The translations under genes were made by a program, and so were the position numbers. Below are positions 1-5,583 of a stretch of 5,834 bases of DNA, piece by piece (positions within the stretch are counted from its first letter, which is position 1; the number at the start of each line of letters is the position of its first letter). Source of the stretch: Cytophagaceae bacterium. Lineage in GTDB: Bacteria > Bacteroidota > Bacteroidia > Cytophagales > Spirosomataceae. The notes below the pieces were generated by a model. The model made no database searches and had not been told where the DNA came from. It saw only the letters and a list, made by a program, of their open reading frames with translations. The stretch lies in assembly GCA_027485075.1 (NCBI GenBank), contig JAIXRT010000047.1:1-5834 (forward strand), read 5' to 3'.

Positions 1-1
1 T

Positions 2-280
2 TACCAACAGAAACGTGATTTGTTTGCGTCCTATTTCAAGGATTCCCGGTGGAAGATTTTACCTTCACACGGAAGCTTTTTTCAGTGTTTGGATTATGCT
101 GAAATTAGTAATGAATCTGATGTAGATTTAGCTGTACGTCTAACCAAAGAATTAAAAGTTGCCTCGATCCCCGTTTCTGTATTTTATGAAAATCCTCCCC
201 AAGACCGGATTTTGCGTTTTTGCTTCGCCAAAAATGATGATGTTCTACGAGAAGCCGCACAGAAGCTTTCTGCCTTATAA
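2..280 (+). CDS. Class I PLP-dependent aminotransferase, C-terminal fragment (methionine/kynurenine aminotransferase type)
   Basis: This is the last 92 codons of a gene that starts outside the window. The frame is open from the first full codon (TAC at 2-4), and the TTG at 20 is an internal Leu, not a start. The fragment matches the C-terminal small domain of fold-type I aminotransferases of the YbdL/KAT-like group: a PSHGSFF(Q) strand, a predicted helix followed by the 'VASIPVSVFY' loop, and the 'RILRFCFAK' segment, whose Arg (in LRFCFAK) is the family's substrate-carboxylate binding residue. The PLP lysine lies upstream and is not visible. Family enzymes transfer the amino group of methionine, aromatic amino acids or kynurenine to a 2-oxo acid in the cytoplasm; exact substrate preference cannot be read from this end. 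The TAA stop overlaps the stop of the convergent glycerate kinase gene. Family assignment is fairly sure; the specific substrate is not. Confidence 0.86.
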   Translation, partial: YQQKRDLFASYFKDSRWKILPSHGSFFQCLDYAEISNESDVDLAVRLTKELKVASIPVSVFYENPPQDRILRFCFAKNDDVLREAAQKLSAL

Positions 281-1369
281 ATACTTTAACGCTATTTTTT
301 CGCCAATTACTTCCAAGTAGGAAGCCGCATTAGCCATAGCGTCTGCTTTACTTGTAGATTCGTTTAGAACGCTATAGACATCCTTCGCATCCATAAACAA
401 AGGTATTTTTTCTTCATCCTCAAAGGTCCCACATACCAAAATAGTCTGTTTAAATTGCTTGTCAGCTCGCCCGACTACATTAGCTACTAACTTGCCCGAC
501 CAGGTTTGTTGGTCTATTTTACCTTCTCCCGTTATGATATAGTCAGCCTTGCGTATGGCGCGATCTAGATGTACTTTGTTCAGAAGCCACTCTGCACCTG
601 AAACTATTTTTGCCCCCAAGAAATAAACAGCCCCTGCCCCTAAACCACCCGCTGCCCCAGCTCCAGGGGTTTGTGCGGGAAGCCATTTGGCTATATTAAT
701 TAGACCATTGTCTAATCGTTTAATTGATATCATGTTGGCACCTTTTTGTTTAGCAAAAATATGCGCAGCACCTTGCGGGCCATGTAGGGGATTGTCAACA
801 TCAGTCAGGACAATAAATTGCGTTTTCAGAGAAGGAGTTTGTCCTATGATTTGGGTGATATGGACTAAATTTTCACCAACCGGCTCCAAAATATTTCCCT
901 CTTTGTCAAGAAACTGATAGCCTAGCGCAGCCGCCATGCCTATTCCAGCATCATTTGTCGCAGAACCTCCTATGGTTAACACGATGGTTTCTGCACCTAG
1001 ATCGATGGCATGATTGATTAGCTGTCCCGTCCCAAACGTATTCGTTTTCAATGGATTTTGTTCGTTTTTTTGAAGTAGCTGTAGCCCAGAACAACGAGCC
1101 ATTTCAATGTAAGCAGTTTTTTGGTCGGCAAGCCACAAGAAGGAGGCATCTATTTCCCGACCTAAGGGGTCCTGAACACGGTATGTTTGCCACGTTCCTC
1201 CTTGCATCATTTGAATCATTTCCAGCGTTCCCTCTCCGCCGTCGGCAAGTGGAACAATTTGAATGACAGACTTTTTTCGCTTAGCTAAAATTCCTTTTGC
1301 CAACGCTTCTGCCGCCTCTTGAGCCGTTAAGGATGATTTGAATTTATCTGGACAAATTAAAATATTCAC
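275..1369 (-). CDS. glxK: Glycerate kinase (GlxK/GarK family, glycerate 2-kinase type)
   Basis: The 364-residue protein is full length for the family (usually about 370-380). It transfers phosphate from ATP to D-glycerate in the cytoplasm, feeding glycerate into lower glycolysis; GarK/GlxK enzymes make 2-phosphoglycerate. Visible family motifs are CPDKFKSSL at residues 6-14, PLADGGEGT at 40-48, GGSATNDAG at 134-142, TDVDNPLHGPQGAA at 189-202, the glycine-rich GAGAAGGLGAG at 236-246, and TGEGKID at 280-286. The start is GTG at 1369-1367: the only upstream in-frame codons are ATT CAG CGT after a TAA, so no ATG alternative exists and MNILICPDKF is the true N-terminus. The gene is divergent from the lipoprotein gene (62 bp apart) and convergent with the aminotransferase, overlapping it by 6 bp. 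No glyoxylate or glycerate pathway partners are visible, so it appears to be a stand-alone gene. I found no convincing promoter on this strand in the 62-bp gap. The gene symbol is by family and does not settle 2- versus 3-phosphoglycerate as product. Confidence 0.96.
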   Translation of the reverse strand: MNILICPDKFKSSLTAQEAAEALAKGILAKRKKSVIQIVPLADGGEGTLEMIQMMQGGTWQTYRVQDPLGREIDASFLWLADQKTAYIEMARCSGLQLLQKNEQNPLKTNTFGTGQLINHAIDLGAETIVLTIGGSATNDAGIGMAAALGYQFLDKEGNILEPVGENLVHITQIIGQTPSLKTQFIVLTDVDNPLHGPQGAAHIFAKQKGANMISIKRLDNGLINIAKWLPAQTPGAGAAGGLGAGAVYFLGAKIVSGAEWLLNKVHLDRAIRKADYIITGEGKIDQQTWSGKLVANVVGRADKQFKQTILVCGTFEDEEKIPLFMDAKDVYSVLNESTSKADAMANAASYLEVIGEKIALKYL

Positions 1370-1406
1370 ACGCTGAATTTAATGGTTCAATTTACTGACA
1401 TTTCTT

Positions 1407-1414
1407 TACTTTTG
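1407..1414 (+). promoter_or_regulatory. Putative Bacteroidota -7 element for the lipoprotein gene
   Basis: TACTTTTG matches the Bacteroidota housekeeping -7 consensus TAnnTTTG exactly and lies 17 bp before the lipoprotein ATG, implying a very short leader. The -33 region is poor: only TTC at 1386-1388 (18-bp spacer) resembles the TTG consensus. The call rests on the -7 match and position only. Confidence 0.5.
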
Positions 1415-1431
1415 TGCTCTAACTCATCTAT

Positions 1432-1806
1432 ATGAAGTATTTCATTTTATTCGTCTTTGCCCTATCATTTAGCGCTTGTACGCATCAGCCTGATTTAGCT
1501 GGTTTTGATGCAGCTGCATTCAAGCAAGATCGTGGTGCATGTGGTGGGAAGCGTGGCCAACAAGTCGCATGGTTAAAAGCACATAAAATGAATTTTCAGG
1601 GGGTGAGTTCAAATAACATGGATGAGATTTTGGGCAAGCCTGATTTACAGCAACTAGCGGACCGAAATCAAGAATATTATATCTACTTTTTGGAGCCGGG
1701 ACCCCAGTGCCAACAAAAACCTTCCCAAGCAAAATCGATTGCCTTTCGATTTAGCGCGATGGGTATCGCCACAGAGATTACTTTTCAAGAAGGAATCCCA
1801 CTTTGA
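1432..1806 (+). CDS. Small putative outer-membrane lipoprotein of unknown function, BamE/SmpA-like pattern
   Basis: The 124-residue protein starts with a lipoprotein signal peptide: Lys2, a hydrophobic stretch (residues 3-13) and the lipobox-like F-S-A-C with Cys16 as the likely lipidated residue. Phe at -3 is less usual than Leu, but the rest fits signal peptidase II processing. The mature part has an N-terminal segment with Cys37 (DRGACGGKRGQQV) and a helix, then 'GVSSNNMDEILGKPD' (57-71), 'YYIYFLEPGPQC' (82-93) and a strand-rich end. A helix carrying a 'G-(M/V)-S ... xxLGKPD' motif followed by Y-x-Y strands recalls BamE/SmpA-like small lipoproteins, but this is pattern resemblance only. 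Cys37 and Cys93 could form a disulfide outside the cytoplasm. The start is the only ATG near the promoter element at 1407. Its stop lies one base from the stop of the convergent PF04020 gene. It seems to be a single-gene unit with no partner that reveals its role. I do not recognise a named gene. Confidence 0.85.
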   Translation: MKYFILFVFALSFSACTHQPDLAGFDAAAFKQDRGACGGKRGQQVAWLKAHKMNFQGVSSNNMDEILGKPDLQQLADRNQEYYIYFLEPGPQCQQKPSQAKSIAFRFSAMGIATEITFQEGIPL

Positions 1807-1807
1807 T

Positions 1808-2146
1808 TTATTTGGTGAACATTCCTAAAACGGAATTAGTAAAGCCAACTATGAAACTGAAAATCAATGGGGCGATGAATCCGCTAACCTGAAAGCCGGG
1901 GACATAGACTTCGACCAAATACACCATTCCTACGGTAATTACTAACGAAAATAACCCTAGTGTCATAAAGGTTATCGGCAAACTGATAATTTTCAAAATA
2001 GGTTTAACGAAGGAATTCAAAAATCCCATCGCTAGCGCTACGAATAAGGCTGTAGTAAATCCATCCACAGAGATCCCCTTTAAGTAACGAGGGATAATCA
2101 TGACTACTCCGGCAATAATGATGTAACGAATAATAAATCCAATCAT
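1808..2146 (-). CDS. PF04020-type ('phage holin family', DUF360/YvlD-like) small integral membrane protein
   Basis: This 112-residue very hydrophobic protein has four likely membrane helices at about residues 2-18, 29-45, 50-75 and 87-108. It carries the family-like stretch NSFVKPILKIISLPI, then the TLGLF-type segment (ITFMTLGLFSLVI) and a final helix. Such proteins are labelled 'phage holin family' in databases, but chromosomal members are widespread and their function is unknown; nothing here suggests a prophage. I chose ATG at 2146-2144, one base after the hisIE stop (TAACATG), because it begins directly at the conserved MIGFIIRY segment. The frame can be extended to a TTG at 2182, adding 12 residues inside hisIE, but that start is weaker and adds a charged, unconserved-looking tail. 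It is the last gene of the his transcription unit by spacing, probably translated by coupling from hisIE. A link to histidine synthesis is not implied by its sequence. Confidence 0.92.
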   Translation of the reverse strand: MIGFIIRYIIIAGVVMIIPRYLKGISVDGFTTALFVALAMGFLNSFVKPILKIISLPITFMTLGLFSLVITVGMVYLVEVYVPGFQVSGFIAPLIFSFIVGFTNSVLGMFTK

Positions 2147-2147
2147 G

Positions 2148-2744
2148 TTATTTCTGATGTCTAGCTTGTAATGTCTTAACAATTTCTTCTAACCCAATTC
2201 CTCGGTCTTCTAATAATACCAATAAGTGGAATATTAAATCTGCCGCTTCTCCTTTGAATAAATCATCATTTTTCATCAGGGCTTCTATGACTAACTCAAC
2301 AGCTTCTTCGCCCACTTTTTGAGCAATTTTGTGTGTGCCTTTTTGGAATAATGAAGCCGTATATGACGTATCGGATGAGGCGTTTTTACGTGATCGAATG
2401 ATGTGTTTTAAGTGATCTAACCAGGCTGCATTATCTGCATTCGACTCATTGAAACATGTATCTGCACCCGTATGGCATGTTGGCCCTGCTGGATTCGCCT
2501 GGATCAAAATAGTGTCTTGGTCACAATCAATGGCGATATTGACCACATCTAAATAGTTTTCAGATGTCTCCCCTTTGGTCCATAAGCGATTTTTTGAACG
2601 GGAAAAAAAGGTTACCCGTTTTTCTGCGATGGTTTGGGTATAGGCTTCTTCGTTCATGTACCCGAGCATAAGCACTTTTAGCGTTTTTGCATCTTGAATG
2701 ATGGCAGGGACTAAACCTTTTGAAAAATCTGGTTGTAAACTCAT
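2148..2744 (-). CDS. hisIE: Bifunctional phosphoribosyl-AMP cyclohydrolase / phosphoribosyl-ATP pyrophosphohydrolase
   Basis: This 198-residue fusion carries out steps 2 and 3 of histidine biosynthesis in the cytoplasm. The C-terminal HisE part hydrolyses PR-ATP to PR-AMP, and the N-terminal HisI part opens the purine ring to give ProFAR. HisI (about residues 1-112) shows VTFFSRSKNRLWTKGETSEN at 44-63, the metal-binding D-C-D-x-D at 73-77, and the zinc-type cysteines Cys74, Cys90 and Cys97 in PAGPTCHTGADTCF. A linker rich in Ser, Asn and Thr follows at about 118-130. HisE (about 131-198) shows KVGEEAVELVIEA at 143-155, with the acidic metal ligands, and GEAADLIFHLLVLLEDRGI at 165-183. Length and domain order are normal for HisIE. 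The ATG at 2744-2742 lies 10 bp after the hisF stop, with no obvious Shine-Dalgarno sequence, as is usual in Bacteroidota. No key residue is missing. Confidence 0.98.
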   Translation of the reverse strand: MSLQPDFSKGLVPAIIQDAKTLKVLMLGYMNEEAYTQTIAEKRVTFFSRSKNRLWTKGETSENYLDVVNIAIDCDQDTILIQANPAGPTCHTGADTCFNESNADNAAWLDHLKHIIRSRKNASSDTSYTASLFQKGTHKIAQKVGEEAVELVIEALMKNDDLFKGEAADLIFHLLVLLEDRGIGLEEIVKTLQARHQK

Positions 2745-2754
2745 AAGGGTTAAA

Positions 2755-3513
2755 TTAGTATATCCGCATGGGAATTCCTTTGTTCGCTAAGTATTTTTTC
2801 AATTCGATAATCTCAATTTCCTTGAAGTGAAATATACTTGCTGCCAACCCGGCATCAGCTTTTCCCTCCGTGAAAACCTCATAAAAATGTTCCATGGATC
2901 CTGCACCGCCAGATGCGATGATAGGGATCGAAGACTGTGAGGAAATACGACTTGTTAAGTCATTAGCAAAACCAGATTTAGTGCCGTCTGCATCCATCGA
3001 AGTCAATAAAATCTCACCTGCACCTCGTGATTCGACTTCTTTGGCCCATGCTATGGTTTGAATTTCCGTAATTTTCCGACCTCCATGTGTATGCACCCAA
3101 TCATTTCCTTCTACAAATCGAGTATCAATCGCAACAATAATACATTGTGATCCGAATTGTAAAGCTAATTCGTCAATTAACTCAGGTCTACGCACTGCCG
3201 AAGAGTTTATTGAAACCTTGTCGGCACCAGCATTCAGTAAGGCTGACACATCTTCGATGCTACTTATTCCACCACCTACCGTGAACGGAATATTCACATG
3301 TCTTGCCACTTCCCGTACTAAATTTACTAAGGTCTTCCGGTTATCTACGGTAGCAGTGATATCCAAAAAGACTAGTTCATCCGCCCCTTGCTCCGCATAC
3401 AATGCACCTAATTCAACAGGATCTCCTGCATCACGCAAATCAACAAAGTTGGTCCCCTTCACAGTCCGACCTTCCTTTATATCCAAACAAGGAATAATTC
3501 GTTTCGTTAGCAT
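2755..3513 (-). CDS. hisF: Imidazole-glycerol phosphate synthase, cyclase subunit HisF
   Basis: HisF takes PRFAR plus ammonia delivered from HisH and forms imidazole-glycerol phosphate and AICAR (step 5 of histidine synthesis; AICAR returns to purine synthesis). The 252-residue (beta/alpha)8 barrel is the usual length. The two catalytic aspartates sit at the canonical positions, Asp11 in [16 protein letters not shown] and Asp130 in IIVAIDTRF. Phosphate-binding motifs are seen at TVGGGI (78-83), SINSSAV (101-107), [12 protein letters not shown] (171-182) and IIASGGAG (198-205). The ATG at 3513 overlaps the end of hisA by 7 bp in the sequence ATGCTAA, which predicts translational coupling. The partner subunit gene hisH is two genes upstream in the same unit, the common hisH-A-F order. 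Confidence 0.98.
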   Translation of the reverse strand: MLTKRIIPCLDIKEGRTVKGTNFVDLRDAGDPVELGALYAEQGADELVFLDITATVDNRKTLVNLVREVARHVNIPFTVGGGISSIEDVSALLNAGADKVSINSSAVRRPELIDELALQFGSQCIIVAIDTRFVEGNDWVHTHGGRKITEIQTIAWAKEVESRGAGEILLTSMDADGTKSGFANDLTSRISSQSSIPIIASGGAGSMEHFYEVFTEGKADAGLAASIFHFKEIEIIELKKYLANKGIPMRIY

Positions 3514-4241
3514 AAGGATTCTTTGGCAAAAGTGGCTAAATCTTCAAGCGTAATGCGGCCCTCGTAAAAGGCTTTGCCAACAATCACACCGAATAAATTC
3601 ATTTCGCGTAATTGTACCAAATCTAGCAAACTGGCGACGCCGCCACTCGCAATTATATGTAATCCAGGGTTATTCGCCTGGATTTTTTTATACAATTCAA
3701 AACTCGGACCTTGTAATAAGCCGTCCTTCGCTACATCAGTTGAAATGACATATTGCGCGCCAGCCGCTTGATAGTCGGTGAGAAAATCATAAATGGAAAT
3801 GTTTGAATTTTCTTGCCAACCGGACACAGCGATTTTTTCGTTGTGTGCGTCGGCACCCAAGATAATTTTATCGGTGCCATATTTTTTGAACCAACCATGA
3901 ACTAATTCAGGATTCCGTACGGCTATACTTCCCGCCGTAATTTGCGCTGCACCGGCCGAAAAAGCTCGGTCAATCATTTCATCGGATTGTACCCCACCGC
4001 CAAAATCAATATGCAGGGAAGTGTTCGATGCAATACGCTCTAAAACAGCGGCATTAACAATTTCTTTGGCTTTCGCTCCGTCTAAATCTACTAAATGTAA
4101 ACGCTGAATACCGGCCCCTTCGAATGCTTTGGCAATTTCTAAAGGATCGGAACTATATACTTTTTTTTGTTGGTAATCTCCTTGCGTTAACCGAACGCAT
4201 TGTCCTCCAATAATATCGATGGCTGGAATGAGTTGGAACAT
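3507..4241 (-). CDS. hisA: ProFAR isomerase HisA (1-(5-phosphoribosyl)-5-[(5-phosphoribosylamino)methylideneamino]imidazole-4-carboxamide isomerase)
   Basis: HisA catalyses the Amadori-type isomerisation of ProFAR to PRFAR (step 4 of histidine synthesis) in the cytoplasm, supplying the substrate of HisF. The 244-residue (beta/alpha)8 barrel has the expected length. It has the N-terminal [19 protein letters not shown] with catalytic Asp9, the half-barrel phosphate site DFGGGVQ (79-85), [11 protein letters not shown] (103-113), the second catalytic Asp131 in [30 protein letters not shown] (167-179) and IIASGGVAS (196-204). It is homologous to the neighbouring HisF, and both show the ancient half-barrel duplication. 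The ATG at 4241 lies 3 bp after the hisH stop (TAATCTATG), so no other start is plausible. The gene overlaps hisF by 7 bp at its 3' end. Confidence 0.98.
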   Translation of the reverse strand: MFQLIPAIDIIGGQCVRLTQGDYQQKKVYSSDPLEIAKAFEGAGIQRLHLVDLDGAKAKEIVNAAVLERIASNTSLHIDFGGGVQSDEMIDRAFSAGAAQITAGSIAVRNPELVHGWFKKYGTDKIILGADAHNEKIAVSGWQENSNISIYDFLTDYQAAGAQYVISTDVAKDGLLQGPSFELYKKIQANNPGLHIIASGGVASLLDLVQLREMNLFGVIVGKAFYEGRITLEDLATFAKESLC

Positions 4242-4244
4242 AGA

Positions 4245-4832
4245 TTATAGCGCTAAGAAGTTTTGAATAATTTTTTGACCTGCCACACCTGATATTTCTG
4301 CGTGAAATTGAGCTGCATAGAAATTATCTTTTTGCAACATAGCCGAAAATGGCTGGGCATAATCGCAAATAGCGGATGTGTAGGTGTTTATCGGTGCGTA
4401 AAAGGAATGAACAAAATATACGTATTCTTCTTTTTTAAGCCCCTCCATCAGGACGTTTTCCCCTGATGCTTGAATTGAATTCCAACCTACATGCGGTATT
4501 TTCAAGTCGGCACTTACGAATCGTTTCACAGGCACATCGAAAACGCCCATGCAAGTCGTATTGTTTTCCTCAGAATCCTTACATAATAGTTGCATACCTA
4601 TGCAAGTCGCTAAAACAGGTTGTTTTAAGGAAGGAATCAATTGATCTAAGCCTTTTTCACGTAAATAGGCCATTGCTGTACTTGCTTCGCCTACGCCAGG
4701 GAAGATGACTTTATCGGCAGATTGAATTACCTTTTCATCATCTGTCCATTGGTATTTCATTCCAATTCGGTCCAATGCATACATGACCGACTGCACATTC
4801 CCGGCATTGTATTTGATGATTGCGATTTCCAT
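4245..4832 (-). CDS. hisH: Imidazole-glycerol phosphate synthase, glutamine amidotransferase subunit HisH
   Basis: HisH is a class I (triad) glutaminase that makes ammonia and channels it into HisF for step 5 of histidine synthesis. The 195-residue protein has the normal length. It begins with the family strand and loop MEIAIIKYNAGNVQSV, then VIFPGVGEAS (42-51, the oxyanion-loop PGVG). The nucleophile Cys77 lies in PVLATCIGMQLL, His178 and Glu180 in QFHAEISG complete the triad, and KIPHVGWNSI (111-120) is the HisH-specific segment. Two positions differ from the common forms: the nucleophile elbow reads A-T-C-I-G where G-x-C-x-G is usual, and FHAE replaces the common FHPE. The triad itself is intact, so activity is expected. 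It is the first gene of the his unit, with a promoter-like -7 element 31 bp upstream of the ATG at 4832. No attenuator leader peptide with repeated His codons is present. Confidence 0.97.
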   Translation of the reverse strand: MEIAIIKYNAGNVQSVMYALDRIGMKYQWTDDEKVIQSADKVIFPGVGEASTAMAYLREKGLDQLIPSLKQPVLATCIGMQLLCKDSEENNTTCMGVFDVPVKRFVSADLKIPHVGWNSIQASGENVLMEGLKKEEYVYFVHSFYAPINTYTSAICDYAQPFSAMLQKDNFYAAQFHAEISGVAGQKIIQNFLAL

Positions 4833-4847
4833 GGATGACTTTTAAAT

Positions 4848-4860
4848 GGGCAAAATGCCC
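4848..4860. repeat. Short perfect inverted repeat in the hisH leader
   Basis: The sequence GGGCA-AAA-TGCCC has perfect 5-bp arms around a 3-base centre. On the minus strand it starts two bases after the putative hisH -7 element, so it covers the expected transcription start and early leader, and ends 15 bp before the hisH ATG. It could be a small operator or an mRNA hairpin, or it could be chance; there is no T-tract, so it is not a terminator. Confidence 0.4.
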
Positions 4861-4862
4861 TG

Positions 4863-4895
4863 CAAAGGTAGACAAAAGGGCTTGGATTATGAAAA
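4863..4895 (-). promoter_or_regulatory. Putative Bacteroidota promoter for the his operon
   Basis: Read on the minus strand, TACCTTTG (4870-4863) matches the TAnnTTTG -7 consensus exactly. A weak -33-like TTTTC lies at 4895-4891, with a 20-bp spacer. Transcription should start near 4860-4855, giving a leader of about 25 bases before the hisH ATG. The -7 match and location are good evidence; the -33 is poor. Confidence 0.6.
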
Positions 4896-4909
4896 GAAGC
4901 GTATATTTG
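4882..4909 (+). promoter_or_regulatory. Putative Bacteroidota promoter for the VTT-domain gene
   Basis: TTG at 4882-4884, a 17-bp spacer and TATATTTG at 4902-4909 match the Bacteroidota TTG / TAnnTTTG promoter in both elements. The -7 element ends 8 bp before the ATG at 4918, so the transcript would have almost no leader. This element also decides the start: the earlier in-frame ATG at 4846 lies upstream of the promoter. It overlaps the his promoter on the other strand. Confidence 0.65.
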
Positions 4910-4917
4910 TTGGCCCT

Positions 4918-5583
4918 ATGCCCCAAAACCGCCGAATCCTTCTTGAAACATTATACCTCATTTGGATGGGCGCATTACCCGTTCTATTTAGTCTTTTTAT
5001 TGGCTATTTTGCCTTAGCGAATCCTGCATTTTTCATTAGTTTTTCCACGTTAGAATTAGTTCTTTTCTGGATTTCAGCCATTTTCATCATGGGGTTAGCC
5101 CTTTGTCCTACGACCTTTTTCGCGCTGTTTACAGGTTATGTGTGGGGATGGGCGGGACTGATGCCACTCTTTATAGCCTATGTCATTGCTTCTTTACTGG
5201 GATATTTGATGGCACGTCTGATGAAAGGTGACGCACTGATTGAGTTGATTCGCGTAAAATTTAAGGCGGGTAAATTTTTAGCAAATGTTCAGGCACAATC
5301 CTTTGCTTGGGTGTTTTTAGCCCGACTTTCTCCAATTTTTCCCTTTGCAATTACCAATGCCCTAATGGCATTTTTGGGAGTTCCCTTACGTCAGTTTTTC
5401 GTAGGCGGGACTTTAGGGATGCTTCCAAGAACTTTAATTGCTTTATGGACTGGAACACAGGCAGCATCATCGGCTAATTTAATGAATCACCCCGAGTTGC
5501 TTCGCTGGCAGGATGTTGCCAGTTTAGGTATGCTAATCATTTCTGTCGTAGGGATGTTCTTCCTGGCGAAACGAAAAGCCTAA
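4918..5583 (+). CDS. TVP38/TMEM64-type (VTT domain, DedA superfamily) inner-membrane protein
   Basis: The 221-residue integral membrane protein has hydrophobic segments at about residues 13-35, 46-74, 79-98, 130-153, 160-182 and 200-216. The VTT/SNARE-associated domain (PF09335-like) is seen from the 'PTTFFALFTGYVWGW' loop (64-78), through the small-residue helix ending LMARLMKGD (97-105), to the signature FLARLSPIFPFAITNALMAFLGV (133-155) and GGTLGMLPRTLIALWTG (163-179). The family's conserved Arg and Pro residues are present (R136, P139, P142, P170). DedA-superfamily proteins act in membrane lipid or undecaprenyl-phosphate handling and envelope homeostasis, but TVP38-type members are less well defined and no substrate can be given. 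I place the start at ATG 4918. An in-frame ATG at 4846 would add 24 basic, unfamily-like residues and precede the promoter; ATG 4966 would cut into the first helix. The gene diverges from hisH and its stop overlaps the next gene by 4 bp. Confidence 0.92.
   Translation: MPQNRRILLETLYLIWMGALPVLFSLFIGYFALANPAFFISFSTLELVLFWISAIFIMGLALCPTTFFALFTGYVWGWAGLMPLFIAYVIASLLGYLMARLMKGDALIELIRVKFKAGKFLANVQAQSFAWVFLARLSPIFPFAITNALMAFLGVPLRQFFVGGTLGMLPRTLIALWTGTQAASSANLMNHPELLRWQDVASLGMLIISVVGMFFLAKRKA

Noticed and set aside
260..272. Inverted repeat CAGAA-GCT-TTCTG near the aminotransferase stop
   Set aside because: It is inside the coding region, AT-rich, and has no T-tract directly after it; not a convincing terminator.
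1051..1266. Open frame of 71 codons on the plus strand inside the glycerate kinase gene (similar ones at 687-917, 3218-3553, 3574-3771 and 4466-4708)
   Set aside because: They lie antisense to well-conserved enzyme genes and their translations have no recognisable domain or promoter; they are shadows of the real genes.
1821..1836. Inverted repeat ATTCC-TAAAAC-GGAAT near the lipoprotein/PF04020 junction
   Set aside because: It has a weak 5-bp AT-rich stem without a T-tract and lies inside the PF04020 coding region.
1808..2146. Prophage signal suggested by the 'phage holin family' label
   Set aside because: PF04020-type proteins are common chromosomal membrane proteins; there are no lysis, structural or integrase genes nearby, and the gene is packed onto the his operon.
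4833..4917. Possible his attenuator with a His-rich leader peptide upstream of hisH
   Set aside because: The region is only 85 bp, the predicted leader is about 25 bases, and there is no small frame with consecutive His codons and no terminator hairpin.
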